From a virus, in the IMG/VR virus record IMGVR_UViG_3300046744_000457, positions 1 through 22,530 of that record: DNA of 22,530 nt; one strand, 5' to 3'. The stretch's first letter is position 1. Each line of letters starts with the position of its first letter. The notes under the pieces are model-generated. The model was not told the origin of the DNA and did no database searches. It saw nothing but the letters and a program-made list of their open reading frames with translations. This document shows positions 18,201 to 22,530 of this stretch, piece by piece. Position numbers and translations under genes: made by a program.

Positions 18201-18857
18201 TTTATATCTGTAAGCAAAACAAATAAAATTATCTTCTAAAAAAGAATCTTGTAAAGTAGTGCTTAATAAATTTAATGTTGGTGCAGCCAGAGGCGGTTTT
18301 TTAATCACTAAAATTTCTTCATCACTAAATTGGTCTACATTATTAAAAGGAACAGAGTAATTAAAATCTATATTTATAACTCTTGGAGCATTTAAATTGT
18401 CTGTAAAAAAAATTAAATTATCTATTTTACTTACAGAGGTTATAAGAAAATTTGAGTTAAAATTTAAAGTAGTTTTTGTATTATCACCAGAATTAATACT
18501 TACGACGTGATAAATAAGAGAGCCTGTTATAACATTATAAGAAACAATTAAATCTAATTTACCAGTAGCTCCTACAGTAAATGCTGGGTCATGAACAAAC
18601 CAATATATAGTTTCATTTGCACCATCTTCAAAAACACCAATACATCTAGCAGAGCTGCTTAATGCAGTACCGTCTATATATTGTAATGATGTAACCTGGA
18701 CGTTACCCTTAGCATTTTCAACAGCCCCTATTTCTGATTCTTCAGTAGAACCAAGCCTAACATTCAAAGCATCTATATACTCTCCGTTTGGTATAAGCCT
18801 TTCATCAAGGCTTTTGTTCATACGCCCAGCTACAAAATTTCTTTGAATGTTTGCCAT
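12225..18857 (-). CDS. Giant tail stabilisation/muzzle-type protein with C-terminal Cys modules on Thr-Pro linkers, 2210 aa
   Basis: The N-terminal part ([20 protein letters not shown]..., continuing to about MDEYVLTSN near residue 1220) looks like the P22 gp10-type tail stabilisation protein of crAss-like and related Bacteroidetes phages, much enlarged. Residues ~1230-1515 look like Ig-like beta domains. From 1520 onward, Cys modules alternate with Thr-Pro linkers. Type 1 (Y-x-x-x-x-C ... R/N-CYEI ... Y-x-D-C-x-x-C) is at ~1557-1626, 1819-1888 and 1997-2057. Type 2 (C-x-x-W-x-L ... Y-x-D-C ... V/A-C-A/V) is at ~1644-1701, 1730-1790 and 1906-1965. A unique eight-Cys terminal module is at 2130-2210. 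The stop of the preceding 306-residue gene is one base before this ATG, so the genes are coupled. I infer a distal tail protein whose C-terminal arm projects as a mucin-like, possibly glycosylated stalk with adhesive knobs. The N-terminal assignment rests on remembered homology. Confidence 0.72.
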   Translation of the reverse strand: MANIQRNFVAGRMNKSLDERLIPNGEYIDALNVRLGSTEESEIGAVENAKGNVQVTSLQYIDGTALSSSARCIGVFEDGANETIYWFVHDPAFTVGATGKLDLIVSYNVITGSLIYHVVSINSGDNTKTTLNFNSNFLITSVSKIDNLIFFTDNLNAPRVINIDFNYSVPFNNVDQFSDEEILVIKKPPLAAPTLNLLSTTLQDSFLEDNFICFAYRYKYSNGEYSAVSQFSEPAFQPSFFEFSPNSFLNEGMVNSKNAVQITYNTGSSLVVGIDLLFKEANDPTIKIIEKIKKSSLGPHNTNATYVFTNSKIFTLLPETEILRLYDNVPRLAKAQTLMGNRLIYGNYTEGYNLIDINNQPLNLQYTVALDTEDASGVDLNSSNLLTFNYTAFGNNQNINTAGFTFDLGGYESKLIQGASLNLSFTYQHLSYNNGTDTPTQLQGETLINFQYVLVDNYTTVSALYNSSDFQSKLGLISSAIQTVEDAQNGLGATLTDAFNFSLSPTLSGGGVSYSLNQTGLTSSTSSVPPSTNKGEPINSILNGTEIQLFFPVAQYIQTSPGTSNLIVSYNTFTSITATLQATADLQSLHSNRGYELGIVYMDEFNRASTALVSNNNTVNIPCRNSQTLNQIIATIPTTQRAPAWATRYKFVLKPDRTTYETIYSSIFINDPNSNNTFLLLEGDNIAKVEEGDRLIVKRDANGPVESCVFATVLEKQTQVADFITPASGNPVPGGTYMKMNSQDFSTEESASDIISLGTFQQKADNPNENPVAANPFYTTDGGTSTNYNVPSGSRIVMKIKQRRPGGGGPCEERESVIEEQFIAQDTYTDMYQWFIDSNATYVIENNATTYSGNPDDPVGNVVISGLVPGSPTGTPETNGYAGNNLGNSTMYTIFGGEFNSPSTESDLLLNNYYRFYENNTNNTYSLLVSGTEACPGASTGSRYRSRVEITFTVFRRDSVVVFETEPTEALPDVWYENDESYSIDSNGNHSGNITNQDISTGVAGVVNTKFFNCFAFGNGVESYKIRDALNGKSFNLGNRVFTTSNVEYKEALRFADLTYSGVYNDETNVNKLNEFNLGLANFKPLEESYGDVEILYARRTDILVLQEDKISYVLASKNIISDSTGGGLVASVPEILGNQIARIENYGISNNPESFVAWGENKYFTDVKRGAVLQLMGGSASDERLIVISETGMRSWFRDLFTSAFTTQKLGGYDPYMDEYVLTSNTILKPEIPVCLACGVTKDITIIANQDFVYCVDVTEQTGTVTVSYVIPQEGEQDIESETSVLMTDESGNQLITEGSQSQIGYTIKAIYKGVTYTSGSVTTSGSFTLDKNVPSVEEVTIVVSSDSDQNDTIQINVSCPEAGALNIYNICVTDPLEAGQFIHNEFGWTDGVTVSPIESNLVEFTSTSSSFAISQYQLFSGPQGSGVFPTDGSTVTVSSNKINFDDFVFNPSTDRLKYLRTNTFYQNNVTDITSLLSLAIDATPISTVGAPTIYSVDFTMPASGSILYLVWDYRSTASPTPTPTPTPTSTGPTPTPTQTPTPTPTLTPTPTPVPYNYFIITPCSGGGGTLYSSVRASFASGVTSGDIVEMNDGRCYEITEDAAPANTNDYINVYVDCTACLTSNPTPTLTPTPTPTPTPGGCNEWELVGGTGGGTFGYTDCSSNPQTETVPDGDSIPVCAVGVPTVTSGNGTVTLNGPCPTATPTPTPTPTPTPTATPVPTPTPTPSCSVWELTCQSGSSGCSYSYVDCNGNTQTGIMPGDFDIEVCVLNGTTPIVNGPTPNNTGVSCSPTVTPTPTVTPVSPTPTPTPTPTPTFGYNYYTVTICPGQGSATYINVRVADASGDAPGDIVLMADDRCYEIDETSSTVNANDYTNVYPDCDTCIATNPTPTPTPTPTPTPTPGGCNEWDLEAASGLVGNFSYTDCSGASQTESVDAGDSASVCALGVPTVTSGGGTVTLVGPCVTPTPTPTPSPTPGAPTPTPGTPTPTPTPGISYDNYTITRCDGGFNNYTVGRALANTFPTYTVLLMPDGNCYEIVDPTGTLGTLANAEYTDCNSCTTPPPTPTSTPPVLPTNTPTPSPTPTPSPTPSPTPTPSPTPTPSPTPDGPTPTPTPSPTPSPTPTPTPGACIAIEVGFSTGLYNGCCVPPDSSGIKYFNANSVASATRLYSGLGCTELDRGTIFVSEDGSTYYEFFNGVKTAGPTSCPSCP
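12471..12680 (-). repeat. Thr/Ser-Pro linker tract before the terminal Cys module
   Basis: The longest linker, 70 codons of Thr-Pro and Ser-Pro. Inside, an 18-base unit (one strand GGACTCGGAGTTGGAGTC) repeats at 12547, 12565 and 12595, with a 12-base variant at 12583, showing recent tandem expansion of an SPTPTP block. Confidence 0.88.
12876..12962 (-). repeat. Thr-Pro/Gly linker tract
   Basis: Twenty-nine codons between the third type 2 module and the third type 1 module, with PGAP and PGTP interruptions that also occur in the 590-residue protein. Confidence 0.8.
13143..13193 (-). repeat. Thr-Pro linker tract
   Basis: Seventeen codons, almost pure Thr-Pro ending in Gly-Gly, between the second type 1 module and a type 2 module. 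It repeats the module order seen around 13929-13979. Confidence 0.8.
13410..13487 (-). repeat. Thr-Pro/Val linker tract
   Basis: Twenty-six codons of Thr-Pro with TVTP interruptions between a type 2 and a type 1 module. Confidence 0.8.
13671..13754 (-). repeat. Thr-Pro linker tract sharing DNA with the 590-aa gene
   Basis: Twenty-eight codons between two type 2 modules. Bases 13690-13724 are identical to 7194-7228 in the second Thr-Pro gene, 6.5 kb away in the same orientation. Confidence 0.85.
13929..13979 (-). repeat. Thr-Pro linker tract
   Basis: Seventeen codons of Thr-Pro ending in Gly-Gly between the first type 1 module and the first type 2 module. Confidence 0.8.
14190..14300 (-). 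repeat. First Thr-Pro linker tract of the giant tail protein
   Basis: Thirty-seven codons of Thr-Pro with Ser, Gln and Gly interruptions mark the boundary between the conserved tail body and the Cys-module arm. Confidence 0.82.
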
Positions 18858-18858
18858 T

Positions 18859-19779
18859 TTATTTTATCCACTTATCTTCACCTCTAAGATTCATAAGCAA
18901 TCTACTTGGGTGAATGTTACTTAATCTGATTTTAGCATTTCTTAATAAAGCTTGTTTGTTTTTTCTTGCTCTATTAATAATATACTCTTGCACTCCAAAT
19001 TTACTATTTAATATAGCATATTGTATATAAGCATAAATATAATCTTCAAATAATTTATTTACACTTATTTGTGAGTCATCGCCATTTTCCATTCCATCAG
19101 ATATGTATTGTAACACACATTGTCTATTAGCCATAGTTGAATCAAAATTAATAACACCAGCTTTTTTATCAATAGTAAAAGTAGGATTAATGTTGGCTGT
19201 TTCTGTGTTTAAACCATATCTAGCTCCGATACGAGAATTGTATATGTCGCCATCACAATCAATACAGTTACCGTTCTCATCAGTTTCATTATTTTGATTT
19301 AAATAAATACTATTTAAAGACCCATCTTTTCTGGAAGTATCTAAATTTGACTCTATAGTTGATACATTATTATTTCCATCATATCCAAACACTGCAGTAG
19401 AGTTTTGAAGGTATTGAATGGAAGATTGTACTTGAATATTTTCAGTTAATTCTCTTAAGGTATTACCCTCAAACAAATAAAGCTTTACCCAGTTTACATA
19501 ATCAGACGGTAAAACAAAACGCAAATCATCATATACTGTCAACTCTAATGCTTTTATTTCTTTAAAAGCATCGTAGTTTAATTCCTGAATTGCTCTCTTT
19601 GCGTGAAATAATATCTTATATCTATTTTCATTATTGACTAACGAATGATTTCCATTATACATTAATTCAAAATTAGTCATTATGTTATCTAAGCTTACAT
19701 ATTGATAAGAACCCCAATTACTATCTGTGGGTGCAACCCCATCATTAGTATAATATTTTCGCTGATTTATATATGCCAT
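18859..19779 (-). CDS. Putative tail tubular/adaptor protein, P22 gp4-like, 306 aa
   Basis: The protein has no signal peptide. Its N-terminal half contains [20 protein letters not shown] and a helical [19 protein letters not shown] segment followed by beta strands ([17 protein letters not shown]). The C-terminus is helical and basic ([20 protein letters not shown]), as expected for a ring protein packing against portal or DNA. I recognise this as the tail tubular (P22 gp4-like) type found just before the stabilisation protein in crAss-like phages, from memory only. A short acidic loop [10 protein letters not shown] near residues 168-177 carries two Cys and could bind a metal. It starts two bases after the upstream stop and ends one base before the giant tail gene, so all three are probably made together. 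Confidence 0.65.
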   Translation of the reverse strand: MAYINQRKYYTNDGVAPTDSNWGSYQYVSLDNIMTNFELMYNGNHSLVNNENRYKILFHAKRAIQELNYDAFKEIKALELTVYDDLRFVLPSDYVNWVKLYLFEGNTLRELTENIQVQSSIQYLQNSTAVFGYDGNNNVSTIESNLDTSRKDGSLNSIYLNQNNETDENGNCIDCDGDIYNSRIGARYGLNTETANINPTFTIDKKAGVINFDSTMANRQCVLQYISDGMENGDDSQISVNKLFEDYIYAYIQYAILNSKFGVQEYIINRARKNKQALLRNAKIRLSNIHPSRLLMNLRGEDKWIK

Positions 19780-19781
19780 AA

Positions 19782-20513
19782 TTATGTATTAGTTTGATTT
19801 TGCTGTTGCTCTTCTATTTGTCCAAACTGAAATACATCAGCTTCTCTTATTGATATACCTGCATATTGTAATATTCTTGCTACTAAATTATTAGAGTCAT
19901 CTATTGGTAATTCAAAATCTTGGTAATCACTTTGCGTTTGGTCAAACAAAGGTTCACCATTATATAAAGTAACATAAGTCCATTTTGGGTCTAATGGATA
20001 TCGAACGTAAGTTGCTTGTATATCTAAAGCTCCACTGAATGTGGTAGGAAAAATAGTTATAGAATCTCCCTTTTGAGTATAAGCTGGGTATTGAGATGAG
20101 GGAGCGGTTAAAAGAGATTTGTTTAACAGGTCTATTTTATTAATACTAACTTTTTCTGCTTGACCCTTTAAAACACCTCCCACGTAACACAGAACTTTAT
20201 TTAATAAATAATAATCATCACCCGTAGTTGTTTGACTAGGAAGATAATATATGTTATTAGAGTTTTGTACTAAAGTTTTTGTAACAGAAAAAGTATCAAT
20301 CACCTCTTCATAACCAAGTTTTATATCAGCATATCCCGTTCCCGAAACCCTTGCATTTTCCTCGTTTATTTGCTGATTATAATTTATAAAATATTCGTCA
20401 AACAAATCTAATTGTGCTTGTTTAGCAAACAAATTAAAATCGCTAGGAGATATATATCCGTAGTTATTTTTGTTGATAATAGCAAGCACAGTATTTCTTA
20501 CAGAATTTATCAT
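19782..20513 (-). CDS. Putative head-tail connector/tail adaptor protein, 243 aa
   Basis: It begins MINSVRNTVLAIINKNNYGY, a helical start followed by SPSDFNLFAKQAQLDLFDEY. A beta-rich middle carries YYLLNKVLCYVGG and ITIFPTTFSG ... ATYVRYPLDPKW, typical of ring-forming adaptor proteins in podoviral tails. The C-terminus is Gln-rich (EEQQQNQTNT). It is the first gene after the second terminator and has a TATCTTTG box 15 bases upstream, so it probably heads the tail operon. The role is inferred from position, length and the fold impression; no enzymatic motif is seen. Confidence 0.6.
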   Translation of the reverse strand: MINSVRNTVLAIINKNNYGYISPSDFNLFAKQAQLDLFDEYFINYNQQINEENARVSGTGYADIKLGYEEVIDTFSVTKTLVQNSNNIYYLPSQTTTGDDYYLLNKVLCYVGGVLKGQAEKVSINKIDLLNKSLLTAPSSQYPAYTQKGDSITIFPTTFSGALDIQATYVRYPLDPKWTYVTLYNGEPLFDQTQSDYQDFELPIDDSNNLVARILQYAGISIREADVFQFGQIEEQQQNQTNT

Positions 20514-20528
20514 TTGAAAATCTTTTTA

Positions 20529-20536
20529 CAAAGATA
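20529..20536 (-). promoter_or_regulatory. Bacteroidetes-type -7 promoter box TATCTTTG for the tail operon
   Basis: TATCTTTGTAAA on the minus strand, 15 bases before the ATG at 20513, directly follows the intrinsic terminator. The same 12 bases precede the gene at 5666. Terminator followed at once by a TAnnTTTG box is what a transcription-unit boundary should look like. The -33 element is not obvious because that region is the terminator stem. Confidence 0.55.
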
Positions 20537-20540
20537 CATA

Positions 20541-20572
20541 AAATAAAAAAGCACCTAGGATTTAGGTGCTTT
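20541..20572 (-). terminator. Intrinsic terminator after the head-module genes
   Basis: A perfect 10-bp stem (20548-20557 paired with 20563-20572, core GCACCTA/TAGGTGC) closes a 5-base loop. On the minus-strand transcript it is followed by TTTATTTT, the required U-rich tail. It sits between the stop at 20598 and the next promoter box. Confidence 0.85.
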
Positions 20573-20597
20573 CTCGCTGTCGATAGTAAAGGAAGGA

Positions 20598-20882
20598 TTA
20601 TATTGTTCCTACTGCTACACTAGTAAACACTAGTCCACCAGCTTTCGATACTGGTACTGCTGCGTTTGTCCAAGAAGTTTCTGCTGCAGTAACTAATGCT
20701 GCATTAACATTCTCGCTAAACCCAGAAGTTAATCCAGTTCCAGTAACTGTCATTTTGTGTGTTCCATTAGTCAGATAAATTTCTCCTGCAGTTGAACTTG
20801 CTGTTTCTGCATAAAGAATTGAATCTGTGTTGATGTGAACATTACCGTCACTTGCTGTATCTAAAGTTATATATTTTGCCAT
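20598..20882 (-). CDS. Small head-module protein, possible decoration protein, 94 aa
   Basis: A 94-residue, Thr/Ser/Ala/Gly-rich, beta-type protein (MAKYITLDTASDGNVHINTD...) with no motif of known enzymes and no Cys. Its place among capsid-region genes, between a TAnnTTTG box and a strong terminator, suggests a separately and highly expressed small virion component such as a head decoration or stabilising protein. That role is inference. Confidence 0.6.
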   Translation of the reverse strand: MAKYITLDTASDGNVHINTDSILYAETASSTAGEIYLTNGTHKMTVTGTGLTSGFSENVNAALVTAAETSWTNAAVPVSKAGGLVFTSVAVGTI

Positions 20883-20911
20883 GTTAAAAATTTTATGGGT
20901 TAAACAAAAAG

Positions 20912-20919
20912 CAAAGTTA
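20912..20919 (-). promoter_or_regulatory. Bacteroidetes-type -7 promoter box TAACTTTG
   Basis: The minus strand reads TTCGTAACTTTG; the TAA of the box is also the stop codon of the 267-residue gene. It lies 29 bases before the ATG at 20882. The TTCGTAA lead-in is shared with the box at 7488-7495. Confidence 0.45.
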
Positions 20920-21720
20920 CGAATTTTTTGCTAACGCTTTTAAATGTTTAAAAGACTCTAAACCATCATCACTTTGAAAGTAAGAACCTATTATGAATAA
21001 AGGGTCTTCACCGTATGGTATATTACACATTTTCTTTTTATTTGAATCTGTGTTAAACCACACCTCTTTCTTATTGTTTCTTAACTGTATTAGATTTTTA
21101 TCTAAAATGTTTTGTATGTCAGCATTAAATTTAAGAGCCGGGTCTTTTAATAAATTCATAAAACCACCAGGGTTTTGTTTTGCAAATATTAATATATCCC
21201 TTCTTAATTCAGCTGTTGTAACTTTTGATACATCATTCTGAAATAAAACTCTAGCTACGTTTTCAACTTGTTCAACTGTTAGCTGTCTTGCTTCAATTAA
21301 AGCATCAACTTCTAAGTTTAAGTCTTCAACTAATTCAGCAGCTTCTTTTGCTTTATTGACTTCTACAAATATTCTTCCTTTTCCTGGATGTAAATCCATG
21401 AACTTTTGAAGTACCTGATTATTCTTTGGCACGTGTAAGAATCCATCTTCAAATACAATTGGCTCAACAATAGCATTATCATCTTGCTCATCTTGAAATG
21501 GTGAGTTTTGGTTTCTTGCATATCTAAGTGGTCTATTAAGACCTGTGTCCTCGTCAAAGTGTAACAGCGGAAATCTTGTTGTATGCCTTGATGCTAATAT
21601 CAAAGATAAGGGAGCTGTTTCTCTTGTAAGTTTATATTGTTTATCTACGAACTTTGGTGTAGATTTTTTAGGAGTAATTTTAACTGTGTCCATATTAGGA
21701 CTTGTCTTTTCTTTTTTCAT
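20917..21720 (-). CDS. Head-module protein of unknown function, 267 aa
   Basis: The N-terminus is basic and likely disordered (MKKEKTSPNMDTVKITPKKS). A mixed region (LILASRHTTRFPLLHFDEDT; FEDGFLHVPKNNQVLQKF) follows, then a long helical stretch of Glu/Leu/Val (~120-215), and a C-terminal part with KKMCNIPYGEDPLFIIGSYF. I recognise no domain. It follows the capsid gene after a terminator and lacks its own TAnnTTTG box, so it may be read by read-through at lower level. The modest length and helical centre could suit a scaffolding, capsid-associated or regulatory role. I do not assign one. Confidence 0.6.
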   Translation of the reverse strand: MKKEKTSPNMDTVKITPKKSTPKFVDKQYKLTRETAPLSLILASRHTTRFPLLHFDEDTGLNRPLRYARNQNSPFQDEQDDNAIVEPIVFEDGFLHVPKNNQVLQKFMDLHPGKGRIFVEVNKAKEAAELVEDLNLEVDALIEARQLTVEQVENVARVLFQNDVSKVTTAELRRDILIFAKQNPGGFMNLLKDPALKFNADIQNILDKNLIQLRNNKKEVWFNTDSNKKKMCNIPYGEDPLFIIGSYFQSDDGLESFKHLKALAKNS

Positions 21721-21744
21721 TTGATTTAATTTAATTTAAAATTT

Positions 21745-21772
21745 AAAAAAGGGGCACATTGCTGTACCCCTT
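21745..21772 (-). terminator. Intrinsic terminator after the major capsid gene
   Basis: The minus-strand transcript forms AAGGGG/CCCCTT plus ACA/TGT around a single mismatch with a 4-base loop (21749-21772), followed by a run of T. It begins 12 bases after the capsid stop. Confidence 0.85.
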
Positions 21773-21783
21773 GTAATTAAGTA

Positions 21784-22530
21784 TTAGTCTTGGAATAAGA
21801 AGAAGTTGTTTGCACCTAAAGTACATACAGCTCTCTCAGACAAGAAGTTTACTTGCATGTTATCGATATCTGACGTTGCAGCACCACCAGCAGAACCAGT
21901 AATCCAAGTCTTATATCTTCTGTCTTCAGTTTCTGAAGCTCTATATCTAACATGTAAGAAAGGTCTCTTAGCGTTTTTACCAAGAATTTGGTCATAAACA
22001 CTTGTAGAACCAGCTGGAACTAATAGTCCATTGATTTTACCTGAACCTGCACCTGATGGTAAACCACCTCTCATTGTAGGGTCGTTTAAATATTTCCAAT
22101 CAGTCTTATAGAAATCGTATCCTCTTCTGAATCCAGAGAATCCTAAGTTCAATGCCATTTCTTCGTCATTGTCAAATAGACCGTAAGAAGTACCACCCGC
22201 TCCGTAAGAGTTTTGAGCAGCTAACATATCGTCCATATCAAAAATGAATTGTCTGTTTGCAAAAATTACATTTTCTTCAATAGCTCCTTGTTTGTCTAAT
22301 CTACTAATGATTGAATCGAAGTCTGCTAAGGTAGTTGGATTACCACCGTCCCAGATGTTTCCTCTTTGAGAAACTGCATAGAAAATACCGTCTGACCCAG
22401 CACCTGGGTTAGCAGCACCACCTGCGCTTCCTAAGATTGCAGCAGCTCCAGAGTTTTGCTCTGCAGGTACAGCTTCAATCATAGCTGTTTCTAAATAGTC
22501 ATCGAATCTTAATCTTGTTTCGTGCTCAGA
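21784..22530 (-). CDS. Major capsid protein, C-terminal part (5' end beyond the window)
   Basis: The frame is open to base 22530, so the ATG at 22482 is internal; 248 residues are visible. The segment starts SEHETRLRFDDYLETAMIEA and contains Gly/Ala-rich loops, KKTD-like and RYRASETEDRRYKTWITGS strands. It ends ERAVCTLGANNFFLFQD, the type of ending I associate with HK97-fold capsid proteins of crAss-like and Cellulophaga podoviruses. Codon use differs from its neighbours (more C-ending codons), as expected for the most highly expressed phage gene, and a strong terminator follows directly. About half of a typical ~490-residue capsid protein is missing. Confidence 0.7.
   Translation of the reverse strand, partial: SEHETRLRFDDYLETAMIEAVPAEQNSGAAAILGSAGGAANPGAGSDGIFYAVSQRGNIWDGGNPTTLADFDSIISRLDKQGAIEENVIFANRQFIFDMDDMLAAQNSYGAGGTSYGLFDNDEEMALNLGFSGFRRGYDFYKTDWKYLNDPTMRGGLPSGAGSGKINGLLVPAGSTSVYDQILGKNAKRPFLHVRYRASETEDRRYKTWITGSAGGAATSDIDNMQVNFLSERAVCTLGANNFFLFQD

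Noticed and set aside
20617-20635. Repeated ACTAGT sites as a regulatory palindrome
   Set aside because: They lie inside the 94-residue coding region and are explained by its codons.
22480-22482. ATG as the true start of the capsid gene
   Set aside because: The frame stays open to the window edge and the upstream residues look like normal capsid sequence.
1-22530. tRNA genes, insertion sequences, integrase or attachment sites
   Set aside because: I saw no cloverleaf-like sequence, transposase motif or terminal inverted repeat; all space is filled by minus-strand virion and glycan genes.

Overview
This window looks like part of the structural (late) region of a tailed bacteriophage or provirus. 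Every supported gene lies on the minus strand, so transcription runs from high to low coordinates. The DNA is AT-rich, starts lack clear Shine-Dalgarno sequences, and four intergenic gaps carry a TAnnTTTG box, the -7 promoter element of Bacteroidetes. These features point to a Bacteroidetes (probably flavobacterial, aquatic) host. The gene order is capsid, adaptor/tail proteins, giant tail protein, internal virion proteins. That order and the protein sequences resemble short-tailed crAss-like and Cellulophaga-type podoviruses. This assignment is from memory of families, not from a search.

In transcription order: (1) 22530-21784, the C-terminal part of the major capsid protein, followed by a strong intrinsic terminator; (2) 21720-20598, two head-module genes of unknown function, followed by a second intrinsic terminator; (3) 20513-12225, a tightly coupled operon of two tail adaptor/tubular proteins and a 2210-residue tail stabilisation-type protein. 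The last ~690 residues of that protein are Cys-containing modules strung on Thr-Pro linkers; (4) 12234-7531, a small possible nucleotidyltransferase-fold protein, then three glycan enzymes: a GT60-type polypeptide GlcNAc-transferase homologue, an FkbM-type methyltransferase, and a protein with two GT32 domains plus a predicted beta-propeller; (5) 7471-5699, a second Thr-Pro/Cys-module protein with a distinct C-terminal domain; (6) 5666-1, internal virion (ejection) proteins, ending in a large polyvalent protein with an HExxH metallopeptidase domain that runs off the left end.

The most interesting feature is the glycosyltransferase/methyltransferase cassette lying between two mucin-like Thr-Pro-rich virion proteins. 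Characterised GT60 enzymes put GlcNAc on Thr of mucins (Trypanosoma cruzi) or on hydroxyproline of Skp1 (Dictyostelium). The parsimonious hypothesis is a phage-encoded pathway that O-glycosylates, extends and methyl-caps its own tail fibres. The two Thr-Pro proteins also share long perfect DNA repeats, which suggests module exchange between them.

No tRNA, rRNA, CRISPR array, insertion sequence, integrase or origin was seen, and no gene-free stretch exceeds 70 bases.
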